Source of the DNA: JAKAXG01 sp035702985
GTDB taxonomy: Bacteria > Actinomycetota > Acidimicrobiia > Acidimicrobiales > Palsa-688
NCBI GenBank assembly: GCA_035702985.1
Contig: DASSZD010000069.1
Location: 1 to 6,697 of the forward strand
Direction: 5' to 3'
DNA: 6,697 nucleotides
The notes under the pieces are model-generated. The model had not been told where the DNA came from. It did no database searches and worked only from the letters and a program-made list of their open reading frames with translations. Shown here piece by piece: positions 1 through 6,353 of the stretch (positions within the stretch are counted from its first letter, which is position 1; every line of letters starts with the position of its first letter). The translations under genes and the position numbers were made by a program.

Positions 1-705
1 CGCCGGCACGGCGACTCGTACCGCTCGGACGGCAGCTCCGCCGCCAACGACCTGCTGGTCACCGGCACCCACGTGGGGACCCACATCGACTCGCTGGCCC
101 ACGTGTCCTTCCAGGGCTGCCTGCACGGAGGGACCGACGCCGCCGAGGAGCAGGCCGGAGGCCGGTTCATGGAGCACGGGGTGCACACCATCGCCCCCAT
201 GGTCACCCGGGGGTTGCTGCTGGACGTGCCCGCCGCCTTGGGCATCGCCGCCTGCCCGCCGGCCTACGAGATCACCGTCGACGACCTGGAGAAGACCTGC
301 GCCCACCACGGCGTCCGCCCCGGGGCGGGGGACGTGGTGCTGGTCCGCAGCGGCTGGGGCCGCCGCTTCGCCGAGGGCACCGAGGCCTACGTGGGCCGAG
401 AGTCCGGTGTGCCGGGGGTGGGCGAGTCCGGAGCCGCCTGGCTGGCCGCCGCCGGGGTGCGGGCTGCCGGCGCCGACACCATCGCCTTCGAGCAGCTGCC
501 GGCCGGCGGTGGCCACGCCCTGCTCCCGGCCCACCGGGTGCTGCTGGTGGAGCGGGGGGTCTACATCATCGAGGCCCTGGACCTGGAGGGGGTCAGCGCG
601 GCCGGGGTGCACGAGTTCACCTTCGTGGCCGTCCCGCTCAATCTGGTGGGTGCCACCGGTTCCCCGGTGCGGCCCCTGGCCGTGATCCCCGGGGCGGGGG
701 CATGA
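1..705 (+). CDS. cyclase family metal-dependent hydrolase (kynurenine formamidase-like), 5'-truncated by window edge
   Basis: The frame is open from base 1 to the TGA at 703-705, giving 234 visible residues; the start lies upstream of the window. Near the visible N-terminus (residues 24-34) is the signature H-V-G-T-H-I-D-S-L-A-H, matching the HxGTHxDxxxH metal-binding motif of the cyclase family (PF04199), which includes bacterial kynurenine formamidase and isatin hydrolase. Further family-like stretches follow: GLLLDVPA, DVVLVRSGWG, a GVRAAGADT block and the C-terminal FTFVAVPLNLVGATGSPVRP. Members hydrolyse small amides, formamides or lactams with a divalent metal, usually in the cytoplasm. 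A GTG at 73 is an in-frame codon inside the metal motif, so it is not a credible start. The stop overlaps the next gene's ATG (ATGA at 702-705), implying translational coupling. Family assignment is firm. The substrate is unknown, and kynurenine formamidase activity should not be assumed, since no tryptophan-catabolic gene is visible nearby. Confidence 0.88.
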   Translation, partial: RRHGDSYRSDGSSAANDLLVTGTHVGTHIDSLAHVSFQGCLHGGTDAAEEQAGGRFMEHGVHTIAPMVTRGLLLDVPAALGIAACPPAYEITVDDLEKTCAHHGVRPGAGDVVLVRSGWGRRFAEGTEAYVGRESGVPGVGESGAAWLAAAGVRAAGADTIAFEQLPAGGGHALLPAHRVLLVERGVYIIEALDLEGVSAAGVHEFTFVAVPLNLVGATGSPVRPLAVIPGAGA

Positions 706-2144
706 GCGAGGTGACGCTGGCCCAGCGGGTGGCCCGTTTCGCCGTCGAGCACCCGTACGACGTGCTGCCCGGCGAGGTGGTCGACAGCGTCCGCAAGCGG
801 GTGCTGGACATCCTGGGCATCTGCGTGGCCTCCAGCCCCCTCGACACCAGCGACGCGGTGCGCCGCTACGCGATCGGCCAGGGCGGCCGGCCGGAAGCCC
901 ACGCCGTCGGGGTCGCCGAGCCGTTGCCCGCCGCTCTGGCGGCGCTGGTCAACGGCACGCTGGCCCACTCCCTGGACTACGACGACACCCACCTGCCGTC
1001 GGTGCTGCACCCGAGCGCGTCGGTGGTGCCGGCCGCCCTGGCCGCAGCCGAGGCCCACGGCCGGAACGGGCGGGACCTGATGGCGGCGGTGGCCGCCGGC
1101 CTGGAGGTGTGCGTCCGCCTGGGCATGGCCGGCTACGACCGCTCGACCGGCCGCAACATCTTCTTCGACCACGGCCAGCACGCCACTTCCATCTGCGGCA
1201 CGCTGGGAGCGGCGGTGTCGGCCGGGCTGCTGGCCGGCCTGGACGAGGAGGGTCTGGTGCACTGCCTGGGCCTGGCCGCCTCCATGGGGTCGGGGGTCAT
1301 CGAGGCCAACCGCACCGGGGGCACGGTCAAGCGCATGCACTGCGGGTGGGCCGCCCACTCCGCCCTGTCCGCGGTAGGGCTGGTCGCCGCCGGTTTCACC
1401 GGCCCGCCCACCGTGCTGGAGGGCCGCTTCGGTTTCTTCCAGGCCTGGCTGCACGGGGAGTTCTACCCCGAGTGGGTCACCGACGGCCTGGGCGACAAGT
1501 GGGAGGTGCCGGGGATCTTCTTCAAGCCGTACCCGGCCAACCACTTCACCCACACCGCCATCGACGCGGCGGCGGTGCTCCGCCGCAGGGGCATCCGGCC
1601 GGAGCAGATCGAGAGCCTGCAGCTGGGAGTGGCGGAGTCGATCGTGCGGACCATCGGCGAGCCGCTGGATGTGAAGCGGGCGCCGGCCACCGGATACATG
1701 GCCCAGTTCAGCGGGCCCTACGCCGTGGCCGTGGGCCTGCTCGGCGGCGGCGGCCTGGGCGCCGGGCTGGACGACTACACCGACGAACTGGCCCGGGACC
1801 CGCAGCGGCGGGCCATCATGGCCAAGGTCGACGTGGTGGCCGACCCCGAGTGCACGGCCATCTTCCCGGCCCAGTTCCCCTCCGTGCTGCGGGCCACCCT
1901 GGTGGACGGCACCGAGGTGGTGTCACCGGTGCTGACCAACCGGGGCGGCCCGGACCGGCCGCTGACGTTCGAGGAGCTGGCCCTCAAGTTCTCCAACAAC
2001 GCCGGGCGGCTGCTGGACCCGGAGGCGGTGGACCGGGTTGAGCAGCTGGTGGCCGGCCTGGACCGGCTGCCCTCGGTCGGCGAGCTGTTCGCGGCGATGG
2101 CGCTGGATGCCGCCACGGGCGGCCCTTTTTCCGATCAAAACTAG
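702..2144 (+). CDS. MmgE/PrpD family protein
   Basis: This is a full-length 480-residue protein, normal for the MmgE/PrpD family (2-methylcitrate dehydratase PrpD, cis-aconitate decarboxylase, iminodisuccinate epimerase and many uncharacterised members). Visible family landmarks are the helical N-terminus with KRVLDILGI; LDYDDTH at residues 91-97 followed by HPSAS at 103; the DHGQHATSICGTLGAA stretch; GGTVKRMHCGWAAHS at 206-220; and FFKPYPAN at 273-280. Residues D92/D94, T96, H103, K210 and K275 appear to line up with the active-site Asp, Thr, His and two Lys reported for cis-aconitate decarboxylase (aligned from memory), so the enzyme looks catalytically intact. The start ATG at 702 overlaps the cyclase stop by four bases and is preceded by a G-rich tract that can serve as ribosome binding site. 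No methylcitrate synthase or PrpB is visible, so a methylcitrate-cycle role is not supported. A dehydratase, epimerase or decarboxylase on a neighbouring-pathway intermediate is more likely. Confidence 0.93.
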   Translation: MSEVTLAQRVARFAVEHPYDVLPGEVVDSVRKRVLDILGICVASSPLDTSDAVRRYAIGQGGRPEAHAVGVAEPLPAALAALVNGTLAHSLDYDDTHLPSVLHPSASVVPAALAAAEAHGRNGRDLMAAVAAGLEVCVRLGMAGYDRSTGRNIFFDHGQHATSICGTLGAAVSAGLLAGLDEEGLVHCLGLAASMGSGVIEANRTGGTVKRMHCGWAAHSALSAVGLVAAGFTGPPTVLEGRFGFFQAWLHGEFYPEWVTDGLGDKWEVPGIFFKPYPANHFTHTAIDAAAVLRRRGIRPEQIESLQLGVAESIVRTIGEPLDVKRAPATGYMAQFSGPYAVAVGLLGGGGLGAGLDDYTDELARDPQRRAIMAKVDVVADPECTAIFPAQFPSVLRATLVDGTEVVSPVLTNRGGPDRPLTFEELALKFSNNAGRLLDPEAVDRVEQLVAGLDRLPSVGELFAAMALDAATGGPFSDQN

Positions 2145-2150
2145 AGAGTC

Positions 2151-2156
2151 AAGGAG
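2151..2156 (+). promoter_or_regulatory. ribosome binding site of the amidohydrolase gene
   Basis: AAGGAG lies six bases before the ATG at 2163, in the 18-nt gap after the MmgE/PrpD stop. It is the clearest Shine-Dalgarno match in the window and fixes the start of the downstream gene. The short gap leaves no room for a separate promoter, which supports cotranscription. Confidence 0.85.
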
Positions 2157-2162
2157 CTGAGC

Positions 2163-3638
2163 ATGCTCGATCTGCTGGTGAAGAACGTGAAGGTGGTGCG
2201 CCCCGGACGGGATCCCGAGTCCCTGGACGTCGGCGTCGAGGGCGGGCGCTTCACCCGCATCGAGGCATCCATCCCGGCCGAGGACGCAGCCGCGGTGGTG
2301 GACGGCCGGGGCCGGCACCTGTTCCCCGGGGCGGTCGACGTCCACCAGCACTGGGGGATCTACAACCCCCTCGACGCCGACACCGTGACCGAGAGCCGGG
2401 CCTGCGCCCAGGGTGGGGTCACCACCGGCATCACCTACCTGCGCACCGGCGCCTACTACCTCAACCGCAGCGGCCCCTACTCCGAGGTCATGCCGGTCGC
2501 CCTCGACGCCGCCGCCGGGCGTGCCTTCGTCGACTACGGCTTCCACGTGGCCCCCATCCTGCGCAGCCACATCGACGAGATCCCGTCGCTGATCGCCGAC
2601 TTCGGGATCCCGTCGTTCAAGATCTTCATGTTCTACGGCACGCACGGCCTGCACGGCCGGTCCGCATCCCAGGAGCAGTTCCTCATGCTGCCGGAGGGCG
2701 AGTCCTACGACTACGCCCACTTCGAGTTCGTCATGCGGGGCATCCAGAAGGCCCGGGAGGACGCCCGCTTCGCCGGGATGGCCGACGACATCTCGCTGTC
2801 GCTGCACTGCGAGACGGCCGAGATCATGGCCGCCTACACCCGCATCGTGGAGGAGGAGGGCCGCCTCACCGGGTTGGAGGCCTATCACGCCTCCCGCCCG
2901 CCGCACTCGGAGGGCCTGGCGGTGACCATCGCCTCCTACCTGGCCCACGAGACCGGCCTGCCCAATATCAACCTGCTGCACCTGTCGTCGCGCAAGGCGG
3001 TGGAGGCGGCGCTGTTGATGGCCAAGACCTTCCCTCACGTTGATTTCCGCCGGGAGGTCACCATCGGCCACTTGCTGGCCGACATCCACACGGCCGCCGC
3101 CGGCGTGGGCGGCAAGGTCAACCCGCCGCTGCGGCCGCGTGAGGACGTGGAGGCCCTGTGGGACCACCTGTTGGCCGGCGAGCTGGACTGGGTGGTGAGC
3201 GATCACGCCTGCTGCAAGGACGAGACCAAGTTCGGTTCCCCCCGCGAGGACGTGTTCCTGGCCAAGTCCGGCTTCGGCGGCACCGAGTACCTGTTGCCCG
3301 GCCTGATCACCGAGGGATCCCGGCGGGGCCTGTCGCTGGGCCGGGTGGCCGAGCTGGTCTGCCTCAACCCGGCCCGCCGGTTCGGCCTGCACACCAAGGG
3401 CGACGTGGCGGTGGGCTACGACGCGGACTTCTGCCTGGTCGACACCGGGGCCAGCTGGACGGTGCGGGCCGCCGAGTCGGAGTCCTCCCAGGAGTACACC
3501 CCGTTCGAGGGCTTCGACATGACCGCCCGGGTCACCGACACCTTCCTGCGGGGGCACCGGGTGCTCGAGGACGGCAAGATCACGGGTGAGCCGCAGGGCC
3601 AGTTCGTGCGCCGGCCCACTCCCCGGCCGGCCGCCTAG
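2163..3638 (+). CDS. dihydropyrimidinase/hydantoinase-like amidohydrolase
   Basis: This 491-residue protein is typical in length for the cyclic amidohydrolases (dihydropyrimidinase, hydantoinase, allantoinase, dihydroorotase). The N-terminal beta-sandwich portion (LLVKNVKVV...DVGVEGGRF) leads into a TIM barrel with the binuclear metal set: H61 and H63 in DVHQHWG, the lysine expected to be carboxylated K153 in PSFKIFMFYG, H215 in SLHCETAE, H273 in LLHLSSRKA and D347 in VVSDHAC. KVNPPLRPREDVEALW, GGTEYLLPGL, LNPARRFGL and a closing YTPFEGF stretch are also typical. Such enzymes hydrolyse cyclic amides, imides or ureides in the cytoplasm. Oddities: the metal motif is followed by W-G-I-Y-N rather than the more usual HTHLE-type context, and the active-site Asp is followed by HACC instead of HAP/HCP. 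The real substrate may therefore differ from hydantoins or dihydrouracil. The start at 2163 is chosen for its AAGGAG site. It is the last gene of the + strand block. Confidence 0.93.
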   Translation: MLDLLVKNVKVVRPGRDPESLDVGVEGGRFTRIEASIPAEDAAAVVDGRGRHLFPGAVDVHQHWGIYNPLDADTVTESRACAQGGVTTGITYLRTGAYYLNRSGPYSEVMPVALDAAAGRAFVDYGFHVAPILRSHIDEIPSLIADFGIPSFKIFMFYGTHGLHGRSASQEQFLMLPEGESYDYAHFEFVMRGIQKAREDARFAGMADDISLSLHCETAEIMAAYTRIVEEEGRLTGLEAYHASRPPHSEGLAVTIASYLAHETGLPNINLLHLSSRKAVEAALLMAKTFPHVDFRREVTIGHLLADIHTAAAGVGGKVNPPLRPREDVEALWDHLLAGELDWVVSDHACCKDETKFGSPREDVFLAKSGFGGTEYLLPGLITEGSRRGLSLGRVAELVCLNPARRFGLHTKGDVAVGYDADFCLVDTGASWTVRAAESESSQEYTPFEGFDMTARVTDTFLRGHRVLEDGKITGEPQGQFVRRPTPRPAA

Positions 3639-3681
3639 TCCTCCCCCACCGCCCCCGCCGCCGGCGCTTCCGGGGCACCCT

Positions 3682-3723
3682 CTCCGACAGCTTCGCGGTC
3701 AGCCCACCGCGAAGCTGTCGGAG
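3682..3723. terminator. perfect 18-bp inverted repeat between convergent genes, probable two-way terminator
   Basis: Bases 3682-3699 and 3706-3723 are exact reverse complements (18 of 18), separated by the six-base loop CAGCCC. The hairpin begins 44 nt after the TAG of the + strand amidohydrolase and covers the 3' end of the - strand zinc-ribbon gene: the right arm encodes its last residues (SDSFAV) and the stop codon (complement of 3699-3701) begins at the inner base of the left arm and extends into the loop. Neither side has a clear U-tract, so a classical intrinsic terminator is not shown. High-GC actinobacteria often use stem-only structures, and the position between convergent genes fits a bidirectional stop or an mRNA 3'-end stabiliser. 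Confidence 0.7.
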
Positions 3724-5030
3724 GCCGCCTGGTGCAGCGGGAACGCTCTGGAGCTCCCCGGCCGGTACAGGTGCATGGACCCCCCGGCCCCGGAGAACAG
3801 CACGAACGCGCCGTCCGGGGTCCAGCCGGCGGCGGGCCACCCGCCGGCCAGCGGGACCAGGCTGTCGGGGACGACGGTGGCCTGGGCCCGGTCCGTGTCG
3901 ATGATGACCAGCTCGGCCTGGTGGGGGTGACCCGGCGGGTCGGCCACGAAGGCGGCCATCTGCTGGCCGTCCGGCGACAGGGCCCCTCCGGGCAGGTACC
4001 CGGCGTGGCCGGCGGGCGGCGGCACCACCCGGCCGTCGCCCGGGTCATCGGCGTTCAGGTTGTCCACGTGGAGGAGGCACTCGCCGTCCGGCGCGCACCC
4101 GCGTGCGGACAGCCAGGCCACCTCCGGGGTGGCCGAGGTCATCACCGATACCGCGGCGCCCAGGGAGGCGCCGAATCTGACCCCGCCGTCGGCCGGCTGC
4201 CAGGGCAGGACGGCTCCCCCCGGCCCCGACGCCAGCAGCTGGCTGATGGGCCGGTAACCGGCCGGGAACACCCACCACGGCGAGTGCGACGGGTGGCCGT
4301 CCTGCAGGTCCACGAACGACGCCTCCACCTGCCCCGGGCCGGCGTCCCTCTCGGCGCCCACCACCCCGGGCCACAGCATGGGGAACAGCCCGTCCGCCTG
4401 CAGCAGGGGGCGGGGCGGCCCGGCGTAGGGCGGGGCGAGAAGGTAGGCGGTGCCGCCCTGCACGAACACCGTCCCGGCCGAGGTCTGCTCGGCCGGCCCG
4501 GTCGGGGCACCCGACAGGTAGATCGGGCGCCGGTCGTCAACCGGGACGACCCGGACACCGGCCGGCCCGCTGTAGACGACCACGTCGGAACGCAGCGTCC
4601 CGGCGCCGAGCAGCGCCCCCGGACCGGCGCCCCCCGGGCCGGCGGACGTCCCCCGGCCGGTCAGGTCGGAGGCCAGGGACAGCCCCGAGCCCGTTCCGAT
4701 GACCGCCAGGACCGCCGCCACCAGGGCCAGCACCGGCCTGGTCAGCCGCCGCCGGTTCCCGGGGGCGCCCCCGACGCCGGCGGCCCTGTCCGCAGCCCTG
4801 TCCGCCGCCCCGTCCGTGGCCGCCCCGTCCGCCGCCGCCCTGTCCGCCGTCGCCCCGTCCGCCGTCGCCCTGTCCGCCCCGGTGGGCGCCGGCGGATCGG
4901 GATGGCAGGGCGGACCGGGGTGGTGCGACGCCGGGCGGATGGGGACGGCGTCGGCGAGGTCGGCCCGGCAGCAGGGGCAGCAAGCGGCCCACTCCGACAC
5001 CGCGGCCCCGCAACCGACGCAGCGAACCAT
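3699..5030 (-). CDS. zinc-ribbon, single-TM protein with beta-propeller-like C-terminal domain
   Basis: This 443-residue protein reads from ATG (complement of 5028-5030) to TGA. Residues 4-21 form a compact zinc ribbon with C4-x2-C7 and a C17/C18/C20/C21 cluster. Residues 30-97 are a Pro/His-rich then Ala-Asp/Gly/Arg repetitive linker. A basic patch (NRRRL, 92-96) precedes one hydrophobic segment at about 99-120, so the ribbon is predicted cytoplasmic and the rest extracellular. Residues 147-443 hold beta-rich repeats including LSPDGQQMAAFVAD (351-364) and WTPDGAFVLFSG (403-414), which resemble TolB/WD40-type propeller blades; C312 and C318 could pair as a disulfide. No catalytic motif is recognised. 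No strong ribosome binding site precedes the ATG. A second ATG eight bases upstream is out of frame. The MFS gene ends 42 nt upstream on the same strand, so cotranscription is plausible. The architecture resembles actinobacterial membrane sensors or surface proteins, but the function is unknown. Confidence 0.82.
   Translation of the reverse strand: MVRCVGCGAAVSEWAACCPCCRADLADAVPIRPASHHPGPPCHPDPPAPTGADRATADGATADRAAADGAATDGAADRAADRAAGVGGAPGNRRRLTRPVLALVAAVLAVIGTGSGLSLASDLTGRGTSAGPGGAGPGALLGAGTLRSDVVVYSGPAGVRVVPVDDRRPIYLSGAPTGPAEQTSAGTVFVQGGTAYLLAPPYAGPPRPLLQADGLFPMLWPGVVGAERDAGPGQVEASFVDLQDGHPSHSPWWVFPAGYRPISQLLASGPGGAVLPWQPADGGVRFGASLGAAVSVMTSATPEVAWLSARGCAPDGECLLHVDNLNADDPGDGRVVPPPAGHAGYLPGGALSPDGQQMAAFVADPPGHPHQAELVIIDTDRAQATVVPDSLVPLAGGWPAAGWTPDGAFVLFSGAGGSMHLYRPGSSRAFPLHQAASDSFAVG
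4783..4878 (-). repeat. 12/15-bp tandem repeat in the linker of the zinc-ribbon protein
   Basis: Seven units of the form GCC-C(T/C)G-TCC-GCN (on the + strand) occur in a row. Four of them carry an extra GCC or GTC codon, giving units of 12 and 15 bp that fill 96 bp exactly. On the coding strand they give alternating ADGA / ADRA peptides between residues about 52 and 84. All units are multiples of three, so copy-number change would keep the reading frame. This is the disordered tether between the zinc ribbon and the membrane segment. Confidence 0.8.
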
Positions 5031-5072
5031 GGACCCATTGTGCAGCGCCCGGCCGGTCCCGGGGCCCGGAGT

Positions 5073-6353
5073 TCACGACTCCAGCGGAGCCAGGCGGGTG
5101 AGGGCGAGCTCCACACCAACCAGCAGGATGGCCAGCACCACCAGCGCCGGGCCCAGGACAGCCACGCTGGTGACCCCGATCAGCAGGCCGACCAGAGCCG
5201 ATATCCCGGCCCCACCCGCCGCGGCCGCCCCGACCTGCCAGGCGATCACGTTGGACGCCCGGCGCTCGCCCAGCCGGCCCGGGGTGAGGGCGATCAGCGC
5301 CGGGAACACGCCGGCCAGCGACGCGCCCAGGATCACGAAACCGACCACCGTGGCCGGCGTGGCCGGGTCCCACCAGATCAGCCCGGCCGCCCCCACCGCC
5401 ACCAGGCAGCCCCAGCGGACCACGGCCTGGTGGGAGGGCGGGCGCGGCACCAGGGCCAGTCCGATGCGCGCTGCGGTCAGCGCCGCCCAGTACCCGAAGG
5501 TGGCCAGGCCGGCCGCCGACGCCGACAACTGCAGGTGGGTCCGGGCGAAGGTGGTCTCCCACTGGCCGGCGCTGACCTCGAGGCCCGTGTAGACGAAGAA
5601 CATGGCGATGCCGGCCACGATGGCCCCCCCGTAGCGCCGCCCGCCTCCGGCCGGCTGCGGTCGCTCCTCCGACCCCGGCCCCGCGGCCCCCGGCCCCGCA
5701 ACCGGTGCCGGTCCTGCGTCCCCCGGCCCCGCAGCCGGCGCCGGTCCGGCGTCCCCCGAACTCGGGCCCGGGCCCGGACCCGGGGCCGGGTCCGCCCGCC
5801 GGCGACGGCCCCGTCGATGGAGCAGCCACAGAACGCCCAGGGCTACATCGACCGCCAGCAGCACCAGATACGCCGGCCGCCACGAGCCGCCCAGCAGGGC
5901 CACGGTCACCACCAGCGGACCTACCGCGGTGCCCACCCCGTACGCCCCGTGCAGCAGGTTCAGCAGCCGACGCCGCCCGGACAGCCCGACGGCGGTGTTG
6001 AGGCCACCGTCCATCAGCCCGGCGGCCACCCCGAACAGCAGCGCCACCCCCAGCACCACCCCGAACGCCGGGGCGACGGCGAAGCCGGCCCCGGCCGCCG
6101 CCGCACAGGTCAGGCCGGTCGCCAGTAGCACCGGCACCCCCAGCCGGCGGATGAGATACCCGACGAACACCGTCACCAGGACCGATCCGGTCGTGGACAC
6201 CAGCAGCACCAAGCCCAGGTCGCCGACGGGGGCGCCGAAGCTGTGGCGCAGTGCCGGCCACGCCGTGCCCAGCATCCCGTCGGGCAGCCCCAGAGCCACG
6301 AAGGTAGCCAGGCTGAGCGCGTCCAACCGCCTCTGGCCTCCCGCCCTGGTCAT
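5073..6353 (-). CDS. major facilitator superfamily transporter (sugar permease/FucP-like branch possible)
   Basis: From the ATG at 6353 the product is 426 residues, a usual MFS length. About twelve hydrophobic segments can be traced in two groups of six (roughly residues 12-179 and 242-417), separated by a cytoplasmic loop. Family-like features are LGLPDGMLGTAWP in the first segment, the VGYLIRRLG loop between TM2 and TM3 (motif A position), GLMDGGLNT near residue 112, and LEVSAGQW around 258-265. The last resembles the ExSxGxW stretch of fucose permease or Bsc6-type MFS proteins, so a sugar or small-solute:proton transporter is a reasonable guess; the substrate is unknown. The frame stays open to an ATG at 6473, but those 40 extra residues are hydrophilic, unlike MFS N-termini, and come from repeat-bearing intergenic DNA, so the ATG at 6353 is preferred although its ribosome binding site is weak. 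The central loop (182-240) is unusually rich in Gly, Pro and Ala. Confidence 0.9.
   Translation of the reverse strand: MTRAGGQRRLDALSLATFVALGLPDGMLGTAWPALRHSFGAPVGDLGLVLLVSTTGSVLVTVFVGYLIRRLGVPVLLATGLTCAAAAGAGFAVAPAFGVVLGVALLFGVAAGLMDGGLNTAVGLSGRRRLLNLLHGAYGVGTAVGPLVVTVALLGGSWRPAYLVLLAVDVALGVLWLLHRRGRRRRADPAPGPGPGPSSGDAGPAPAAGPGDAGPAPVAGPGAAGPGSEERPQPAGGGRRYGGAIVAGIAMFFVYTGLEVSAGQWETTFARTHLQLSASAAGLATFGYWAALTAARIGLALVPRPPSHQAVVRWGCLVAVGAAGLIWWDPATPATVVGFVILGASLAGVFPALIALTPGRLGERRASNVIAWQVGAAAAGGAGISALVGLLIGVTSVAVLGPALVVLAILLVGVELALTRLAPLES
5688..5753 (-). repeat. 33-bp tandem duplication in the MFS central loop
   Basis: Bases 5688-5720 and 5721-5753 are adjacent copies matching at 30 of 33 positions. 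They encode the 11-residue peptide GDAGPAP(A/V)AGP twice, at about residues 200-221 of the transporter, inside the loop between the two six-helix halves. The flanking sequence (PGPGPGP upstream, PGAAGPG downstream) extends the same composition in degenerate form. The duplication preserves the frame and probably only lengthens a disordered loop. Confidence 0.85.

Noticed and set aside
561..1553. A 330-codon - strand frame opposite the cyclase/MmgE-PrpD junction
   Set aside because: It has no motifs and shadow-like composition, and it is contradicted by two well-supported + strand genes.
1923..3557. A 544-codon - strand frame opposite the amidohydrolase
   Set aside because: Its composition is biased to Val/Gly/Gln/His/Arg without family motifs, and the + strand frame has a complete amidohydrolase metal site and a good ribosome binding site.
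1..3638. Reading the + strand cluster as tryptophan-kynurenine or methylcitrate catabolism
   Set aside because: Family similarity to kynurenine formamidase and PrpD is superfamily-level only. No kynureninase, dioxygenase, PrpB or PrpC is visible, and the third gene is a cyclic amidohydrolase.
4783..4878. Regularly repeated units considered as a CRISPR array
   Set aside because: Units are 12-15 bp with no unique spacers of CRISPR length and lie in frame inside a coding region, so this is a tandem protein-linker repeat.
3732..6128. A very long + strand open frame (about 800 codons) opposite the zinc-ribbon and MFS genes
   Set aside because: Its translation is dominated by Arg/Gly/Pro/Gln runs, with no domain, no membrane pattern matching any family and no credible start site. 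It is the usual antisense open frame of GC-rich genes.
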